Of a DNA stretch of 64,000 nt, positions 24,804 through 34,118 are shown one piece after another. Origin of the DNA: Pirellulales bacterium (GTDB lineage: Bacteria; Planctomycetota; Planctomycetia; Pirellulales; Thermoguttaceae); assembly GCA_013360685.1 (NCBI GenBank), contig JABWBD010000001.1, forward strand, positions 1 through 64,000. Direction: 5' to 3'. The notes under the pieces are model-generated. The model was not told the origin of the DNA. It searched no databases and saw only the letters and a program-made list of their open reading frames with translations. The stretch's first letter is position 1; the number at the start of each line of letters is the position of its first letter. A program made the position numbers and the translations under genes.

Positions 24804-26648
24804 TTACAGCACGCGTTCGCCACGGCGGCGTTTCCGCGAGGCGATCCGGCCCGCCAACGAAGCGATCTCTCGCCAGAGTGCCTTCCAATGGATTGTCCCG
24901 GGCGGGAACTGGCGAGCGTACTCGCGCAGGAATCGCGCGCACATCGAACGAGTCACCCAGGGATGGGCGGCAAGACCGGCGGCGAGTCGGGCGAGGTCGG
25001 CCGGCGCGGCTTTGGGCGGGGCATGACGCGTGACGCGAACGTCGTCCACGTCGATCACGTAGGCATCGACCCGTTCGCCGCTTTCAACAACCAGGAGATT
25101 GGTCGCTTTCAAGTCGCCGTGCGAGATCCCCCAGGCGTGCATCGTTCCGACGAGCCGCCCCAGGCTTCGGGCGCACCGATCGGCCCTACGACGTCGATCG
25201 GCCGGCTCCGCGCCGGCAAGCCGCCATCCATACAGGTGCAGGTTTTCGGCACCCTCCAGCCACTGGGTGGCAAGATATGTGCGGCGTCCGAAACGGGGCC
25301 GAGAGGGCGCAATCATCGCCAGCGGCCGGGCCGTGGCAATGCCTCGCTCGAACAGGGCCTGGCCCAGACGCCAGCCGTGCAAGGCCCGATCGCGGCCGAA
25401 AAGCCGGCAAATCGCTTTCCACCAGTTCCGCGGCCGGTAGCATTTGTAGGCCACGGCTGCGGGGCCGTGGGCGGTCGACAGTATCGCCCTGACAACCAGA
25501 CTACTGTGACTGAGCTTTACGGGATGTTCCAGATGTCCCCAAAGAGGAGCCTCGGGGTGTTGGCCCAATTCCTGCAGAACGTCCTTAGCAATCTCCTGAA
25601 GGCAGTGAAGCCGGGCGCCATTTGTCCGCACGGCTTGGTAGTCGCGATTCGTGCGAAGTGGCCGTTTGTCTCTCTGCCGGTGGAGTCGGCGGAGAAATCG
25701 CCGCGCCCCGGCCTGTATCTGCTCCGCGATGGAACGGAGATCCGGCAATTCGGGCACGCGGCGGTGGGCGACATAAGCTCGCCAAAACCGCAGACGGTCG
25801 CTGCGCGTCGTGTGGTCCCTGGCGATGGCTGCCAGCGCAACCAGGTTCTCGCGAGCCGACCGCCACGACAACGGTTTCCCCAATCTCACTCCCGAGACAT
25901 CAATCAGGTGGAAATTGGGCAGGCCATGCTCCCGGCAGGACACCAGGATGTTGCCCATATGGAGGTCGTTGTGCTGGACGCCCGCCTCATGGATGCGAGC
26001 GAGAAACGCCCCCAGACCGTCGAGCAATTGCCGCCTGGTTCGAATTCCTTCGTGAGTCGGAAATGACGGCAATTGCCTTGCGAGGTATTCGTCAAGCGTA
26101 CAGGCGCCCTCGATTGCCTCGGTGACGAGACAGCTCTCGGTGACCATGCCCCCCTGCACCCGCTCCCCGCAAGCCAGCGGTCGCACGGTCGGGACGCCGC
26201 GACGGGCGATTTCCACGATCCGCTCCCATTCCCGACGCGCGGCACTTCCCCGCAGCAGGTCGCGAGCCACATTCCACCAATGGGGCGAGTGGAAGTGCTT
26301 TACGTAGACGTTGCCGCCGTTCCACTGGGTACAGGTGACGGTGCGATGCGGACCTCGCTTGACCACTAAGGCCCGCCGTTGGGTCTGCCAGGCGGACCAT
26401 CGAAGACTCCTCCAGCCGACGAGTGCTGCTACCCATTGGGCAGCCACCTGCCAGCGGGTGTTGTCGGCGGCAAAATGGACGTGCCGGTCGTTAGGAAACG
26501 CCCGAGCAGGCTCCACGGAAGCCGCGCTCCCACTGGCGGCGCTGTGGACTTCGAGTTCGCGGCCCGCAAGAGGGTGCGACAAGGGGGCTTTCTCCCGGTC
26601 CAAATCATCACGATGGCGGAATCCGAGCGTCGCGGGAATTGGTAGCAT
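24804..26648 (-). CDS. Protein with two tandem WaaP/Kdo-kinase-like domains
   Basis: The ATG at 26648 gives 614 residues. Two kinase-like domains of the RfaP/WaaP (lipopolysaccharide kinase) superfamily follow one another. Domain 1 (about 80-300) has VYVKHFH with the ATP lysine K117, the catalytic loop HNDLHMGN (D228) and the LIDVSG metal site. Domain 2 (about 355-560) has VAYKCYR (K402), HGDLKATN (D512) and VIDVDDVR. Both keep all key residues, so both may be active. Single-domain relatives phosphorylate heptose or Kdo of lipopolysaccharide core. A two-domain enzyme could add two phosphates. No signal or membrane segment is seen. Confidence 0.82.
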   Translation of the reverse strand: MLPIPATLGFRHRDDLDREKAPLSHPLAGRELEVHSAASGSAASVEPARAFPNDRHVHFAADNTRWQVAAQWVAALVGWRSLRWSAWQTQRRALVVKRGPHRTVTCTQWNGGNVYVKHFHSPHWWNVARDLLRGSAARREWERIVEIARRGVPTVRPLACGERVQGGMVTESCLVTEAIEGACTLDEYLARQLPSFPTHEGIRTRRQLLDGLGAFLARIHEAGVQHNDLHMGNILVSCREHGLPNFHLIDVSGVRLGKPLSWRSARENLVALAAIARDHTTRSDRLRFWRAYVAHRRVPELPDLRSIAEQIQAGARRFLRRLHRQRDKRPLRTNRDYQAVRTNGARLHCLQEIAKDVLQELGQHPEAPLWGHLEHPVKLSHSSLVVRAILSTAHGPAAVAYKCYRPRNWWKAICRLFGRDRALHGWRLGQALFERGIATARPLAMIAPSRPRFGRRTYLATQWLEGAENLHLYGWRLAGAEPADRRRRADRCARSLGRLVGTMHAWGISHGDLKATNLLVVESGERVDAYVIDVDDVRVTRHAPPKAAPADLARLAAGLAAHPWVTRSMCARFLREYARQFPPGTIHWKALWREIASLAGRIASRKRRRGERVL

Positions 26649-26947
26649 AGATTCGCATCCCGAAACAAGCTCAATTGGCGAGGTTTTCGGCTCGGCGCGA
26701 GTCCAGGAGTGGTTCGGGAATCGGTGGCCGACTCCAGGGAAAACACCGCGAGGCGTCCGGAAAAACGCCTGGAGGCGAAGCGTTTGTCCCACGTTGCTTC
26801 GAACCGCTTCCAAGTCCAGGTCTGTTCCCCCTCTTCCAAAGGCGGCGGAGCTATGCCATACTACAAGGTTTGCCAGCTACTCCTGGCCTTGTGCTGGAGG
26901 CAGGCTGTGACGTTGACTCCCTTTTCTCTAACCCATAGGAGGTAGAC

Positions 26948-27838
26948 GTGTTCAAGAATCTCAGTGCATCGGCCCTTGGAGTCACGGGTCACCAGAGTGA
27001 GATTATCGAACTGGCCCTTACCTACGGGTTCCGCGGGATCGACGTCAATATCCAGGAGTTCACCACCCGTGTGAAGGACCACGGCATGCCTTACGCCCGG
27101 CGCCTGATCGACAGCGCCAAGGTGCGCGTGGGCCGTTTCCAATTGCCGATTGCCTGGGAAAGCGACGACGAGGCATTTCAGAAGGAACTAGACCGGTTGC
27201 CGGCAATTGCCGAAGCGGCGGGCGAGATCGGCTGCACTCGCACGATCGTCACGATCAATCCTGCCAGCGAGCGGCGGCCGTACCATGAAAACTTCGAGTT
27301 CCACCGCCGTCGTCTGGCCGAGATCTGCAAGCGGCTTGAGCCGGCAGGGGTGCGGTTGGGCGTGGGCTTTCGGGCCGCAGAGAACTTGCGCAAGGGACAG
27401 GCCTTTCAGTTCATCCACGACTTGGACGCGCTGTCGCTTCTGGTAAATATGGTCGCCGCAGGCAATATCGGCATTCTCCTGGATGTTTGGGACCTGTACG
27501 TTTCGGGGGGATCCCTGGACAATGTCCGCGGGCTTCCTGCCGAACAAATTGTGGCAGTCCAGCTCGCCGATCTGCCGGCCGATGAGCCGCCGGGGTCGGT
27601 CACCGAAGCCGACCGTTTGCTGCCCGGCGCGACGGGTCGAATGGATATTCCGGCCGTTCTCGCGGTTTTGAAAGAGAAGGGGTACGATGGCCCGGTGACG
27701 GTGAAGGCGTCGCGGAAGGCATTTTCCGCGTCTCGACGCGACGAGGTCGTCAAGGAGGCCGGGGCGGCGTTGGACAGCGTACTGCGTGCGGCGGGTGTAG
27801 CCGGCGAGGGCCGTTTCTCGCCGAGAACGGCCGTATGA
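26948..27838 (+). CDS. Sugar phosphate isomerase/epimerase-like TIM-barrel protein
   Basis: It starts at a GTG four bases after a perfect AGGAGG. The 296-residue protein has the xylose-isomerase-like barrel strands (YGFRGIDVNIQEF, then GNIGILLDVWDLYVSGG and VAVQLADLP). The metal ligands are expected around those acidic and His positions, but they are weak here. No signal peptide is present. This superfamily includes epimerases, isomerases and endonuclease IV. The substrate is unknown. Next on the strand, 170 bases on, is the metallo-beta-lactamase gene. Confidence 0.85.
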   Translation: MFKNLSASALGVTGHQSEIIELALTYGFRGIDVNIQEFTTRVKDHGMPYARRLIDSAKVRVGRFQLPIAWESDDEAFQKELDRLPAIAEAAGEIGCTRTIVTINPASERRPYHENFEFHRRRLAEICKRLEPAGVRLGVGFRAAENLRKGQAFQFIHDLDALSLLVNMVAAGNIGILLDVWDLYVSGGSLDNVRGLPAEQIVAVQLADLPADEPPGSVTEADRLLPGATGRMDIPAVLAVLKEKGYDGPVTVKASRKAFSASRRDEVVKEAGAALDSVLRAAGVAGEGRFSPRTAV

Positions 27839-28008
27839 GAATGCGTTGAAGGTGAATGTGGTTTGATAAAAGAGTGGACTGGCTCCGCAAGACCTTGTGT
27901 CTTCACTCACATTGACGCGATTTCCTTGCGGGGCCTGGCCCTTTTTTCATCAGGCCGGGGTGAGTGTGGATCGGCCATCGAGTCCGGTCCGGAACTAGGG
28001 GCGGAGAA

Positions 28009-28956
28009 GTGTTTTTCTGGGACAACGGACTGCGGCTGGCCCGGGCCGACCTGGCGATCGACTTCTCGCGCCGGCAACCGCGTGCGTTCATTTCGCACGC
28101 TCACAGCGACCATATGGCCCGCCACGCCTATGCTTTGTGCACGCCCGCCACGGCCGCCCTGTACCATTGCCGCCTGGGACCGCGGCCGACCCTGGAGATT
28201 CCGTACCGCGAGCCGATCCAGTGGGGCGGGCTTCGCCTCACCACGTTTCCTGCCGGTCATTGCCTGGGCTCGGCGATGCTGCTGGCGGAAGACGGCGAGC
28301 AGTCGCTCTTGTACACGGGCGATTTCAAGCTCTCCCCATCGGCTACCGCCGAACCGGCGGAATTGCCGCAGGCCGACATCTTGATCATCGAAAGCACCTA
28401 CGGGCATCCCGACTACCGTTTGCCTCCGCGGAACCAAGCGGTCGAGGAACTGGTTGATCGCGTCGGCAATGCCTTGTCGGAAGGCGCCCTTGCCGTGATC
28501 GAGGCGTATCCTCTGGGGAAAGCTCAAGAGGTCACGCGGCTGCTCACTGCCGCCGGCATACCGGTCTTGCAGCATCCCGCGATCAGCCCGATCAGCCGCA
28601 TCTACGAATCGTTCGGCGTAGACTTGGGTGAGTACGGACTCTGGACGGGCCGACCGGATCCCGGCCGGGCCGCGGTCGTGCCGCCGCGGACTCGGCCTCT
28701 GGATCGCGGCCGCGAGGTCCGCTTCGCGGTCACCGGCTGGGCGAACAGCGCGTCGGCGAAATATCGACTGCGGGTCGACCATGCAATTGCATTGTCCGAC
28801 CACGCCGACTACGATCAGCTTTTCGAGGCCGTCCGCCGCGTGGCGCCCCGCACGATCTACTGCACACACGGTCCGGAGTCGTTCGCCGATCGGCTGCGCG
28901 AAGCGGGCTATGATGCTCGCCCTCTGGGCCGGCCGCTCCAACGGACGCTCTTTTGA
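28009..28956 (+). CDS. Metallo-beta-lactamase-fold exonuclease, mRNA 3'-processing-like
   Basis: The 315-residue protein begins FFWDNGLRLARADLAIDFSR, then carries the metal motif SHAHSDH, LYTGDF and the late LSDHADY (beta-CASP-like) segments. The same build occurs in DNA-ligase-associated exonucleases and archaeal-type cleavage factor homologues, which act on nucleic-acid ends. I chose the GTG at 28009; an upstream GTG at 27964 would add 15 residues that do not look conserved. Neither start has a well-spaced ribosome site. HIT and dGTPase genes follow. The exact substrate is unknown. Confidence 0.8.
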   Translation: MFFWDNGLRLARADLAIDFSRRQPRAFISHAHSDHMARHAYALCTPATAALYHCRLGPRPTLEIPYREPIQWGGLRLTTFPAGHCLGSAMLLAEDGEQSLLYTGDFKLSPSATAEPAELPQADILIIESTYGHPDYRLPPRNQAVEELVDRVGNALSEGALAVIEAYPLGKAQEVTRLLTAAGIPVLQHPAISPISRIYESFGVDLGEYGLWTGRPDPGRAAVVPPRTRPLDRGREVRFAVTGWANSASAKYRLRVDHAIALSDHADYDQLFEAVRRVAPRTIYCTHGPESFADRLREAGYDARPLGRPLQRTLF

Positions 28957-28990
28957 ATGCTAGGAACCATTCTGAAAGGCTGGCAATCGC

Positions 28991-29530
28991 GTGAGACACG
29001 AACAGATCTGGGCCCCCTGGCGACTTGGATATATCACGGGGAATCTGGACGAAGTGGACGCGTTGGAGGCCGAATTGCAGTTTCCGGCGGGTGCAGACCG
29101 CGACTGCTTTTTGTGCCAGGCGGTCGCCAGCCGGGCGGACCGGCAACGCCACGTGGTCCGTCGCGGAGAGCACACGATCACCATCTTGAATCGATACCCC
29201 TACAACAACGGTCACCTCCTGATCGCGCCCCGGTGCCATCGGGGCCGGCTCGATGAGCTGGACGCGGCGGTCCATCTGGCGTGTGCGGAAGAGCTCTGCC
29301 GTATGACCAGGCTCTTGGAACGGGTCTTGCGACCCGAAGGGTTCAATGTAGGACTCAACCTAGGAAAGGTGGCGGGAGCCGGATTGCCGGGTCATCTCCA
29401 CTGGCATATCGTCCCCCGCTGGAACGGCGACACAAACTTCATGCCCACCTTGGCCGCCGTCAAGGTTATCCCCCAGGCGCTCGACGCCCTTTGGGAGGCA
29501 TTGACCGAGGAGTTGGCCAGCCTGCCGTGA
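28991..29530 (+). CDS. HIT-domain nucleotide hydrolase or phosphorylase
   Basis: GTG start after AAAGG (28974). The 179-residue protein has the histidine triad GHLHWHIV (H135, H137, H139), the NRYPYNNGHLLIAP strand and a Cys pair near residue 39 (DCFLCQ) that could bind zinc. The form fits the Ap4A phosphorylase/adenylyltransferase branch. It cleaves or transfers nucleotidyl groups from dinucleoside polyphosphates or similar molecules. Its stop overlaps the dGTPase start (GTGA), showing translational coupling and a shared role in nucleotide clean-up. Confidence 0.93.
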   Translation: MRHEQIWAPWRLGYITGNLDEVDALEAELQFPAGADRDCFLCQAVASRADRQRHVVRRGEHTITILNRYPYNNGHLLIAPRCHRGRLDELDAAVHLACAEELCRMTRLLERVLRPEGFNVGLNLGKVAGAGLPGHLHWHIVPRWNGDTNFMPTLAAVKVIPQALDALWEALTEELASLP

Positions 29531-30675
29531 AACGCTCCTCGTCTTCTTTCGTGGTCGGATTCGCGGAGCGCGAGGCCGCCCTGCTGGCGCCCTACGCAAT
29601 GCCGAGCGCGAAGTCGGCCGGTCGCAAGTATCCCGAACCGGAACACCCCTATCGCGCGCCCTTCCAACGCGACCGCGATCGCATCGTCCACAGCGCTGCA
29701 TATCGGCGTCTGAGCCACAAGACGCAGGTTTTCACGGGCGAACTCGGCGATTACCACCGGACGCGTCTGACACACACGCTGGAGGTTGCCTCGGTGGCCA
29801 GAACGCTGGCCCGGGCGCTTCGCCTCAACGAAGACCTGGCGGAAGCCCTCGCGCTGTTGCACGACATCGGCCATCCTCCCTTCGGCCATGCCGGCGAGGA
29901 AATGCTTGGTGAATGCCTGGCGCCCCACGGCGGGTTTGACCATAATCGCCAGGCCCTCCGGATTGTCGAGGAATTGGAGCAGCGGTATCCGGGCTTTCCC
30001 GGCCTGAATCTCTCCCAGGAGGTCCTGGACGGGCAAGCGTACCGCGCCCGCAAGCACACCAGCCCGGACAGCCCATTGCTTGAGGTCCAGGTTGTCGAGG
30101 CGGCCGACAGCGTGGCCTACGACACGCACGACGCCGACGATGCCCTCCAGATCGGCCTGCTGGGTTTCGAGGAACTGCTCGATGTGCCTTTGTGGAAAGA
30201 GGCGGTGAGACGGGTGGAGAGCCGCTGGATGCAGTTGAAACCGGACCAACTGCGGCGATCGGTGATTCACGAACTGATCGACTGGCAGGTGAGCGATCTT
30301 TTGACCGGGGCAACGCAACGACTGGCCGAAGGTCAGGTCGACAGCATCGATGCGGTATTGAGCCGCCAGATCCTGATCCATCCGGGCCATGAAATGGCCG
30401 AGAAGAAGGTCGAGCTCGAACGGTTCCTCTTTGATCGAGTGTACCGCCACCCACAGGTGCTGGCCGTTCGCCGGCACGCCCAGGACCAGCTCCAAGAGAT
30501 GTTCGGAGAGTTCTCCGCTCGACCCGAACTGATGCCCCCTCATTTCCTCGCGCTTTGCGAGCATGCCGGAGTTGCCCGCAGCGTCGGCGACTACCTGGCC
30601 GGCATGTCCGACCGCTTTGCCCAGCAGCAATTCCAGCAACTTTGCAGGCGGAGAAGAGGCGCCGCCGCGCACTAA
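29527..30675 (+). CDS. dgt: Deoxyguanosinetriphosphate triphosphohydrolase-like HD-domain protein
   Basis: The start is a GTG overlapping the HIT stop (GTGA), giving 382 residues. The HD metal site is clear: H83 (HTLEV), H112-D113 (LLHDIGHPPFGHAGE) and the downstream ADSVAYDTHDADDA segment with the last Asp. The motif SAAYRRLSHKTQVF lies just before, as in bacterial dGTPase-like proteins (dGTP to deoxyguanosine and triphosphate). Two bacterial types exist; this short form is the hexameric type found widely. A 237-base gap with two hairpins follows. Confidence 0.93.
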   Translation: MKRSSSSFVVGFAEREAALLAPYAMPSAKSAGRKYPEPEHPYRAPFQRDRDRIVHSAAYRRLSHKTQVFTGELGDYHRTRLTHTLEVASVARTLARALRLNEDLAEALALLHDIGHPPFGHAGEEMLGECLAPHGGFDHNRQALRIVEELEQRYPGFPGLNLSQEVLDGQAYRARKHTSPDSPLLEVQVVEAADSVAYDTHDADDALQIGLLGFEELLDVPLWKEAVRRVESRWMQLKPDQLRRSVIHELIDWQVSDLLTGATQRLAEGQVDSIDAVLSRQILIHPGHEMAEKKVELERFLFDRVYRHPQVLAVRRHAQDQLQEMFGEFSARPELMPPHFLALCEHAGVARSVGDYLAGMSDRFAQQQFQQLCRRRRGAAAH

Positions 30676-30708
30676 CCCGGATGATTCACGTCTCCACACG
30701 AACCCGAG

Positions 30709-30748
30709 GCGCAAGCGAGGGCGGCACGATAAGCTGCCTCGCTTGCGC
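30709..30748. repeat. Perfect 12-bp inverted repeat after dgt
   Basis: GCGCAAGCGAGG (30709-30720) pairs exactly with CCTCGCTTGCGC (30737-30748) around a 16-base loop. It lies 33 bases after the dGTPase stop and may serve as a terminator, though it has no T run. The core resembles a common planctomycete intergenic motif. Confidence 0.75.
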
Positions 30749-30764
30749 TTCGCGCAATGGGCAG

Positions 30765-30828
30765 GTAGCCGAAGTCGTGAGAGTTCGGGCAGAAACGGAA
30801 GAAAAGGGATTCTCACGACTTCGGCTAC
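30765..30828. repeat. Dispersed hairpin element, copy 1
   Basis: GTAGCCGAAGTCGTGAGA (30765-30782) is the exact reverse complement of TCTCACGACTTCGGCTAC (30811-30828), an 18-bp perfect stem with a 28-base loop. Its loop shares TGAGAGTTCGGG, ACGGAAG and ACGACTTC with a second copy at 45611-45672. Confidence 0.9.
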
Positions 30829-30912
30829 GGGTAAGTCATCTTCTGCCGGTCGCCCTGACGATGTCTGGATCGGAACCAGTCCCCGTTTTTCGGCGCGTTG
30901 CCGTTCTGGGGA

Positions 30913-31335
30913 TCAGAGCTTCTTGAGTATCTTCATGGCCTTGGCGGCATCGGGAGCGGCGTCGACCGCCAGGTAGGCGACACAGCGATCTCCGACGGCG
31001 GCGGCGGACAGGCCGCGGAGATTGATGCCTGCCTCGGCCATCGCTTGGGAGATCCGGGCGCAGAGTCCGGGTTCGTCCGGCGCTTCGATCCGAATCGAAT
31101 GAAGGCTGTCGGTCTTCTCGAAGCCTTCTTTCTTGGCCGCCCGGACCAAGGCCGCGCCTTTCAGCGGCGTCAGGAATACGACCCCAGTGCCGGGCTTGTC
31201 CGGCGCTCGGCGAGCGACGAGAAACTCCAACTGGGCGCCCGCCTTGGCCAGCGCGGAAAGCTTGCCGGCCAATCCGCCCGGCTTATCCTCGATACTGGCG
31301 GCCCACACGTCCACGCGAGAAACATTCAGTGCCAT
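30913..31335 (-). CDS. Two-ACT-domain small-molecule-binding protein
   Basis: The 140-residue protein is a pair of ACT domains with no enzyme attached. The first starts SRVDVWAASIEDKPGGLAGK and the second SIRIEAPDEPGLCARISQAM. Both have the DKPG/DEPG turn before the helix that binds an amino acid or ligand at domain interfaces. Such free-standing ACT proteins act as sensors or regulatory subunits. It is the last gene of a minus-strand run of secreted proteins but has no signal peptide itself. The ligand is not defined. Confidence 0.85.
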   Translation of the reverse strand: MALNVSRVDVWAASIEDKPGGLAGKLSALAKAGAQLEFLVARRAPDKPGTGVVFLTPLKGAALVRAAKKEGFEKTDSLHSIRIEAPDEPGLCARISQAMAEAGINLRGLSAAAVGDRCVAYLAVDAAPDAAKAMKILKKL

Positions 31336-31372
31336 TGCGAATTCCTCCCAAAAGAGCCAGAGAACCCATCCG

Positions 31373-32647
31373 TCACGGAATCAGCAGAAACAGGTGCGAC
31401 TTGCGTTCGCTCTCGCCGAGGTAGATGGTGCCGTCGGCGCCGGTGGTCATGGCGTCGAACTGGTACCCGCGCCAGTAATAGTACGGACTTCGGTCGACGA
31501 TTACCAGCCCCAGGTCATCGAAGCCGCCTTCGGAAGAATCGTAGCAATAAAGCTGACACGGCCTGGCCGCGGAGCGTTCCCCGGCCATGAAGTAGACCTT
31601 GCCGTCGGCGGCGACCGCCAGACATCGCAATCGCCGCGACGCGCGGGCCTTTCCCAGATTGACGAGTTTCATCGTGTCGGGATCGAGTGAGAAGAGGTAA
31701 CCGTCGCAGGTTCCGCCGTAGATCAGGCCGGACGGGGCTTTGGCGAAGCACTCGACCACAGCGTGGTCCTTGTAGAAATGGACATGGTAGTAGTCGCCGG
31801 GGACCTTGAGGTCCGTTGCCTCGAGCTTGCCCGACTCGGGGCTATAGTACTTCAGCAGCCCGCCGGTGCCCGAAGTGAATACCCGTCCCGCCTCGTCGCA
31901 GACCAGAGCGCGGGGCAGGCTCCGCCAGTCGCGTTCGGGGCCGTGAAAGACCCTGTTTTCGTCGACCTCGCCCAGGTCGGTGAACTTCCGCTCGTCGATG
32001 CGGTAGATGAAAAAGTGGCCGTCGGGATACGTGATGCCGTGGATTTCGCCGCGGGCCGGGTTGATGGAGAGGGCGTAGATCGAGTTGTGGGGCCGCGGAA
32101 TGCCCAGATCCTCCAACTCGCACTCCATGTCGGGCAGTTTCACGCGGTCGTTGCTCTGGCGGGGGTGGTAGCGGTAGAGCCGGCCGCCGGGGTAGTCTTT
32201 GAATCGAGCGGTGATGTCTTGCCAGAGGGCCTCGTCGATCCGCTGGCCCGGGATGCCTTTGGAAAGCGGGAGGGGGTCGAAAGGGTTCCTGCCGGTTCCC
32301 AGGTAGAGAAAGCCGTCGGCATCTTCGACCAGGGAATGGTGGACGGACGGTTCGCCCGCGATCCGCCCCAGATGGCGGACTTTGTTCAGGGCCGGATCAA
32401 ACACGACCAGGTAGGCTTGCTCGCCACTGGTAGCGCCGTAGATCTTGCCGTCGCCGGCGGTCAGCAGCGAAGTGATGGCACTGGAATTCTCGGGAACCTC
32501 GTTCACCTCGGGATAGCCAAGGTCGCGGAGGTCCAGACGTTGGAGGTTCTTCAGTACCGGTTTGGCCCAATCCTGGGCGTGCGCGAGTGGGAGAGCGGCC
32601 AGAAAGCCAAACACCAGGAGAATGGAAACCAGTGGGCGGCGGATCAT
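31373..32647 (-). CDS. Secreted beta-propeller protein, first of a pair
   Basis: The 424-residue protein has a signal peptide (cleaved near PLAHAQD) and repeated blade-like segments built on G-x-I/L-Y-G-x-T/G strands (DGKIYGATSG, DGFLYLGTGRN, SGLIYGGTCDGYL, DGTIYLGES). Many blades carry aromatic and glycine turns typical of SMP-30/NHL-like or PQQ-like propellers. The catalytic residues of a known enzyme are not visible. A paralogue of similar length lies upstream on the same strand, then an SHD1-cytochrome gene, so the three may be exported together. Confidence 0.75.
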   Translation of the reverse strand: MIRRPLVSILLVFGFLAALPLAHAQDWAKPVLKNLQRLDLRDLGYPEVNEVPENSSAITSLLTAGDGKIYGATSGEQAYLVVFDPALNKVRHLGRIAGEPSVHHSLVEDADGFLYLGTGRNPFDPLPLSKGIPGQRIDEALWQDITARFKDYPGGRLYRYHPRQSNDRVKLPDMECELEDLGIPRPHNSIYALSINPARGEIHGITYPDGHFFIYRIDERKFTDLGEVDENRVFHGPERDWRSLPRALVCDEAGRVFTSGTGGLLKYYSPESGKLEATDLKVPGDYYHVHFYKDHAVVECFAKAPSGLIYGGTCDGYLFSLDPDTMKLVNLGKARASRRLRCLAVAADGKVYFMAGERSAARPCQLYCYDSSEGGFDDLGLVIVDRSPYYYWRGYQFDAMTTGADGTIYLGESERKSHLFLLIP

Positions 32648-32673
32648 GGATGGGCTCCTGATTGGTACACGCA

Positions 32674-32761
32674 GGACGGCCTTTCCGGGCGGTCATTGAG
32701 ACAAGGGTGACGGCCTGGGAAGGGCGCATTCCATCTCGGTGACGGCCTGGGAAGGCCGTCC
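32674..32761. repeat. Cluster of three GACGGCCTGGGAAGGCCGTC-type elements
   Basis: Between the two propeller genes lie an inverted copy (32674-32694) and two direct copies (32709-32726 and 32741-32761). The direct copies begin with the same GGTGACGGCCTGGGAAGG, and the last one folds as a near-perfect hairpin. A fourth copy is at 10815. They may act as terminator or messenger-stability hairpins. Confidence 0.8.
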
Positions 32762-32771
32762 TAAATCTACA

Positions 32772-34094
32772 TCATGGCCGGTAGATCACCAGGTGCAGGG
32801 CGGCAGGGGTCTTGTCGATCATGCCGGTGGCCTTCGACGCGTCGGCCACTTCCACCTGGCCGCAAAGGTAGAGCGTTCCGCCGGGCCCGACGGCGGCCCC
32901 TTCGCAGCCGAAGACGCGTCGGCCGTCGGCCGTCTGGAGGGCGCCGAGGTCGATCCGCTCGCCTTTCGCGATGTCGTAGGCGATGAGGTGGTGCGACTCT
33001 TTGCTGCCGAACGTCTCGACGTAGCCCTGGATCGTGTAGGGCCTCGCCGAGGGGACGAAGTAGACTTTCTTGTTGCGGCTGTCCAGCGCGAAAGCGAGCG
33101 TGGAATAGGGAATGTCTTTGCGCGGGGCGCCGAGGAATCGGCTGTCGCACATCCGCGCAAGCGGGGTGATGGCGCCTTCGGGGCCGTCGTGGGGATCGAA
33201 ACGGAACAGCGTCGAACCGCTCCCGCAGGTCACGCCGTAGGCCACCTTGTCGATTTCGTCCCATTGGATGGCGCGCCAGTCGTAGGAGCGGTCGATCATA
33301 GGGTTGCGCAACTGGGTGGGGAAGCCCGACGGATCGAAGGGGGTGCGGATCGAGAGGTCGCGGACCCGCTCGGTCTTTGCCTCGTATTTCCATACGCGAG
33401 CCGTGGGGAAGCTGCCGTAGACATTCCCCTCGTCGTCGCAGAAGATGTTGCGGCAGACGTCCCAGTTGCTCACGCGGCCGAGGTTCCTGGTGATGCGGTT
33501 CTTGATGTCGAAGCGGTAGAGATAGCCGGTAAACCCGATGCCGAAGAGATAGTTGCGGGTCTTGTCGATCGTGAGGGGATAGATGCCGATGCCTTCATCG
33601 ACCAGGCCGAGGTTTTCCAGTTTGCCCGTCTTGGGGTCGTACATCATCCAATGGCCCCCGCGCCAACTGAGGTAGTCGATCGTTTGCGGGCCACTGCCGT
33701 TGTTGAGGGGAACGAAATAGATGTTTCCTTCGTTGTCTTCGACGGGGCGGTTGTGGATTTTCCCGGAGGTGCGGACTGCCCTGCCGCGCTCGCCGAGGGC
33801 TTCGGCCATGTCGAACAAAAGGAGATTGGCGTCCTTGGCCGGATCGTAGACATAGAAATGGGCCGACTCACCTTCCCGGATCAGGCCCGAATAGACCTTG
33901 CCGTCCCTGGCGGCGTAGAGTCCATCCCACATGGCCGGGTCGCGGCCGGGGTATTCGCGGACATCGACCTGGCAGATCCGCGGCTGGTCGGCGGCGAGCG
34001 CGTGGGGCACGGCGGCGGCAGACATCATGACTGCGGCCAGGGCTGCGAACCATCGTGCCGGGCAGGACATCGAGGGGTAAAACATCAGGGGCAC
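32772..34094 (-). CDS. Secreted beta-propeller protein, second of a pair
   Basis: This 440-residue paralogue has a signal peptide ending near PHALAAD and similar blades (DGKVYSGLIREGESAHFYV, EGNIYFVPLNNG, EGNVYGSFPTARVW, GGTLYLCGQ). A Shine-Dalgarno is not obvious, and an in-frame ATG at 34070 would shorten the signal. It ends 124 bases before its sister gene and starts 24 bases after the SHD1-cytochrome gene, so it probably shares a transcript with them. Substrate or partner is unknown; similar tandem propellers in planctomycetes are usually extracellular. Confidence 0.75.
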   Translation of the reverse strand: MPLMFYPSMSCPARWFAALAAVMMSAAAVPHALAADQPRICQVDVREYPGRDPAMWDGLYAARDGKVYSGLIREGESAHFYVYDPAKDANLLLFDMAEALGERGRAVRTSGKIHNRPVEDNEGNIYFVPLNNGSGPQTIDYLSWRGGHWMMYDPKTGKLENLGLVDEGIGIYPLTIDKTRNYLFGIGFTGYLYRFDIKNRITRNLGRVSNWDVCRNIFCDDEGNVYGSFPTARVWKYEAKTERVRDLSIRTPFDPSGFPTQLRNPMIDRSYDWRAIQWDEIDKVAYGVTCGSGSTLFRFDPHDGPEGAITPLARMCDSRFLGAPRKDIPYSTLAFALDSRNKKVYFVPSARPYTIQGYVETFGSKESHHLIAYDIAKGERIDLGALQTADGRRVFGCEGAAVGPGGTLYLCGQVEVADASKATGMIDKTPAALHLVIYRP

Positions 34095-34118
34095 TCCGTC
34101 GAGCAGAGTACTCGTGGG

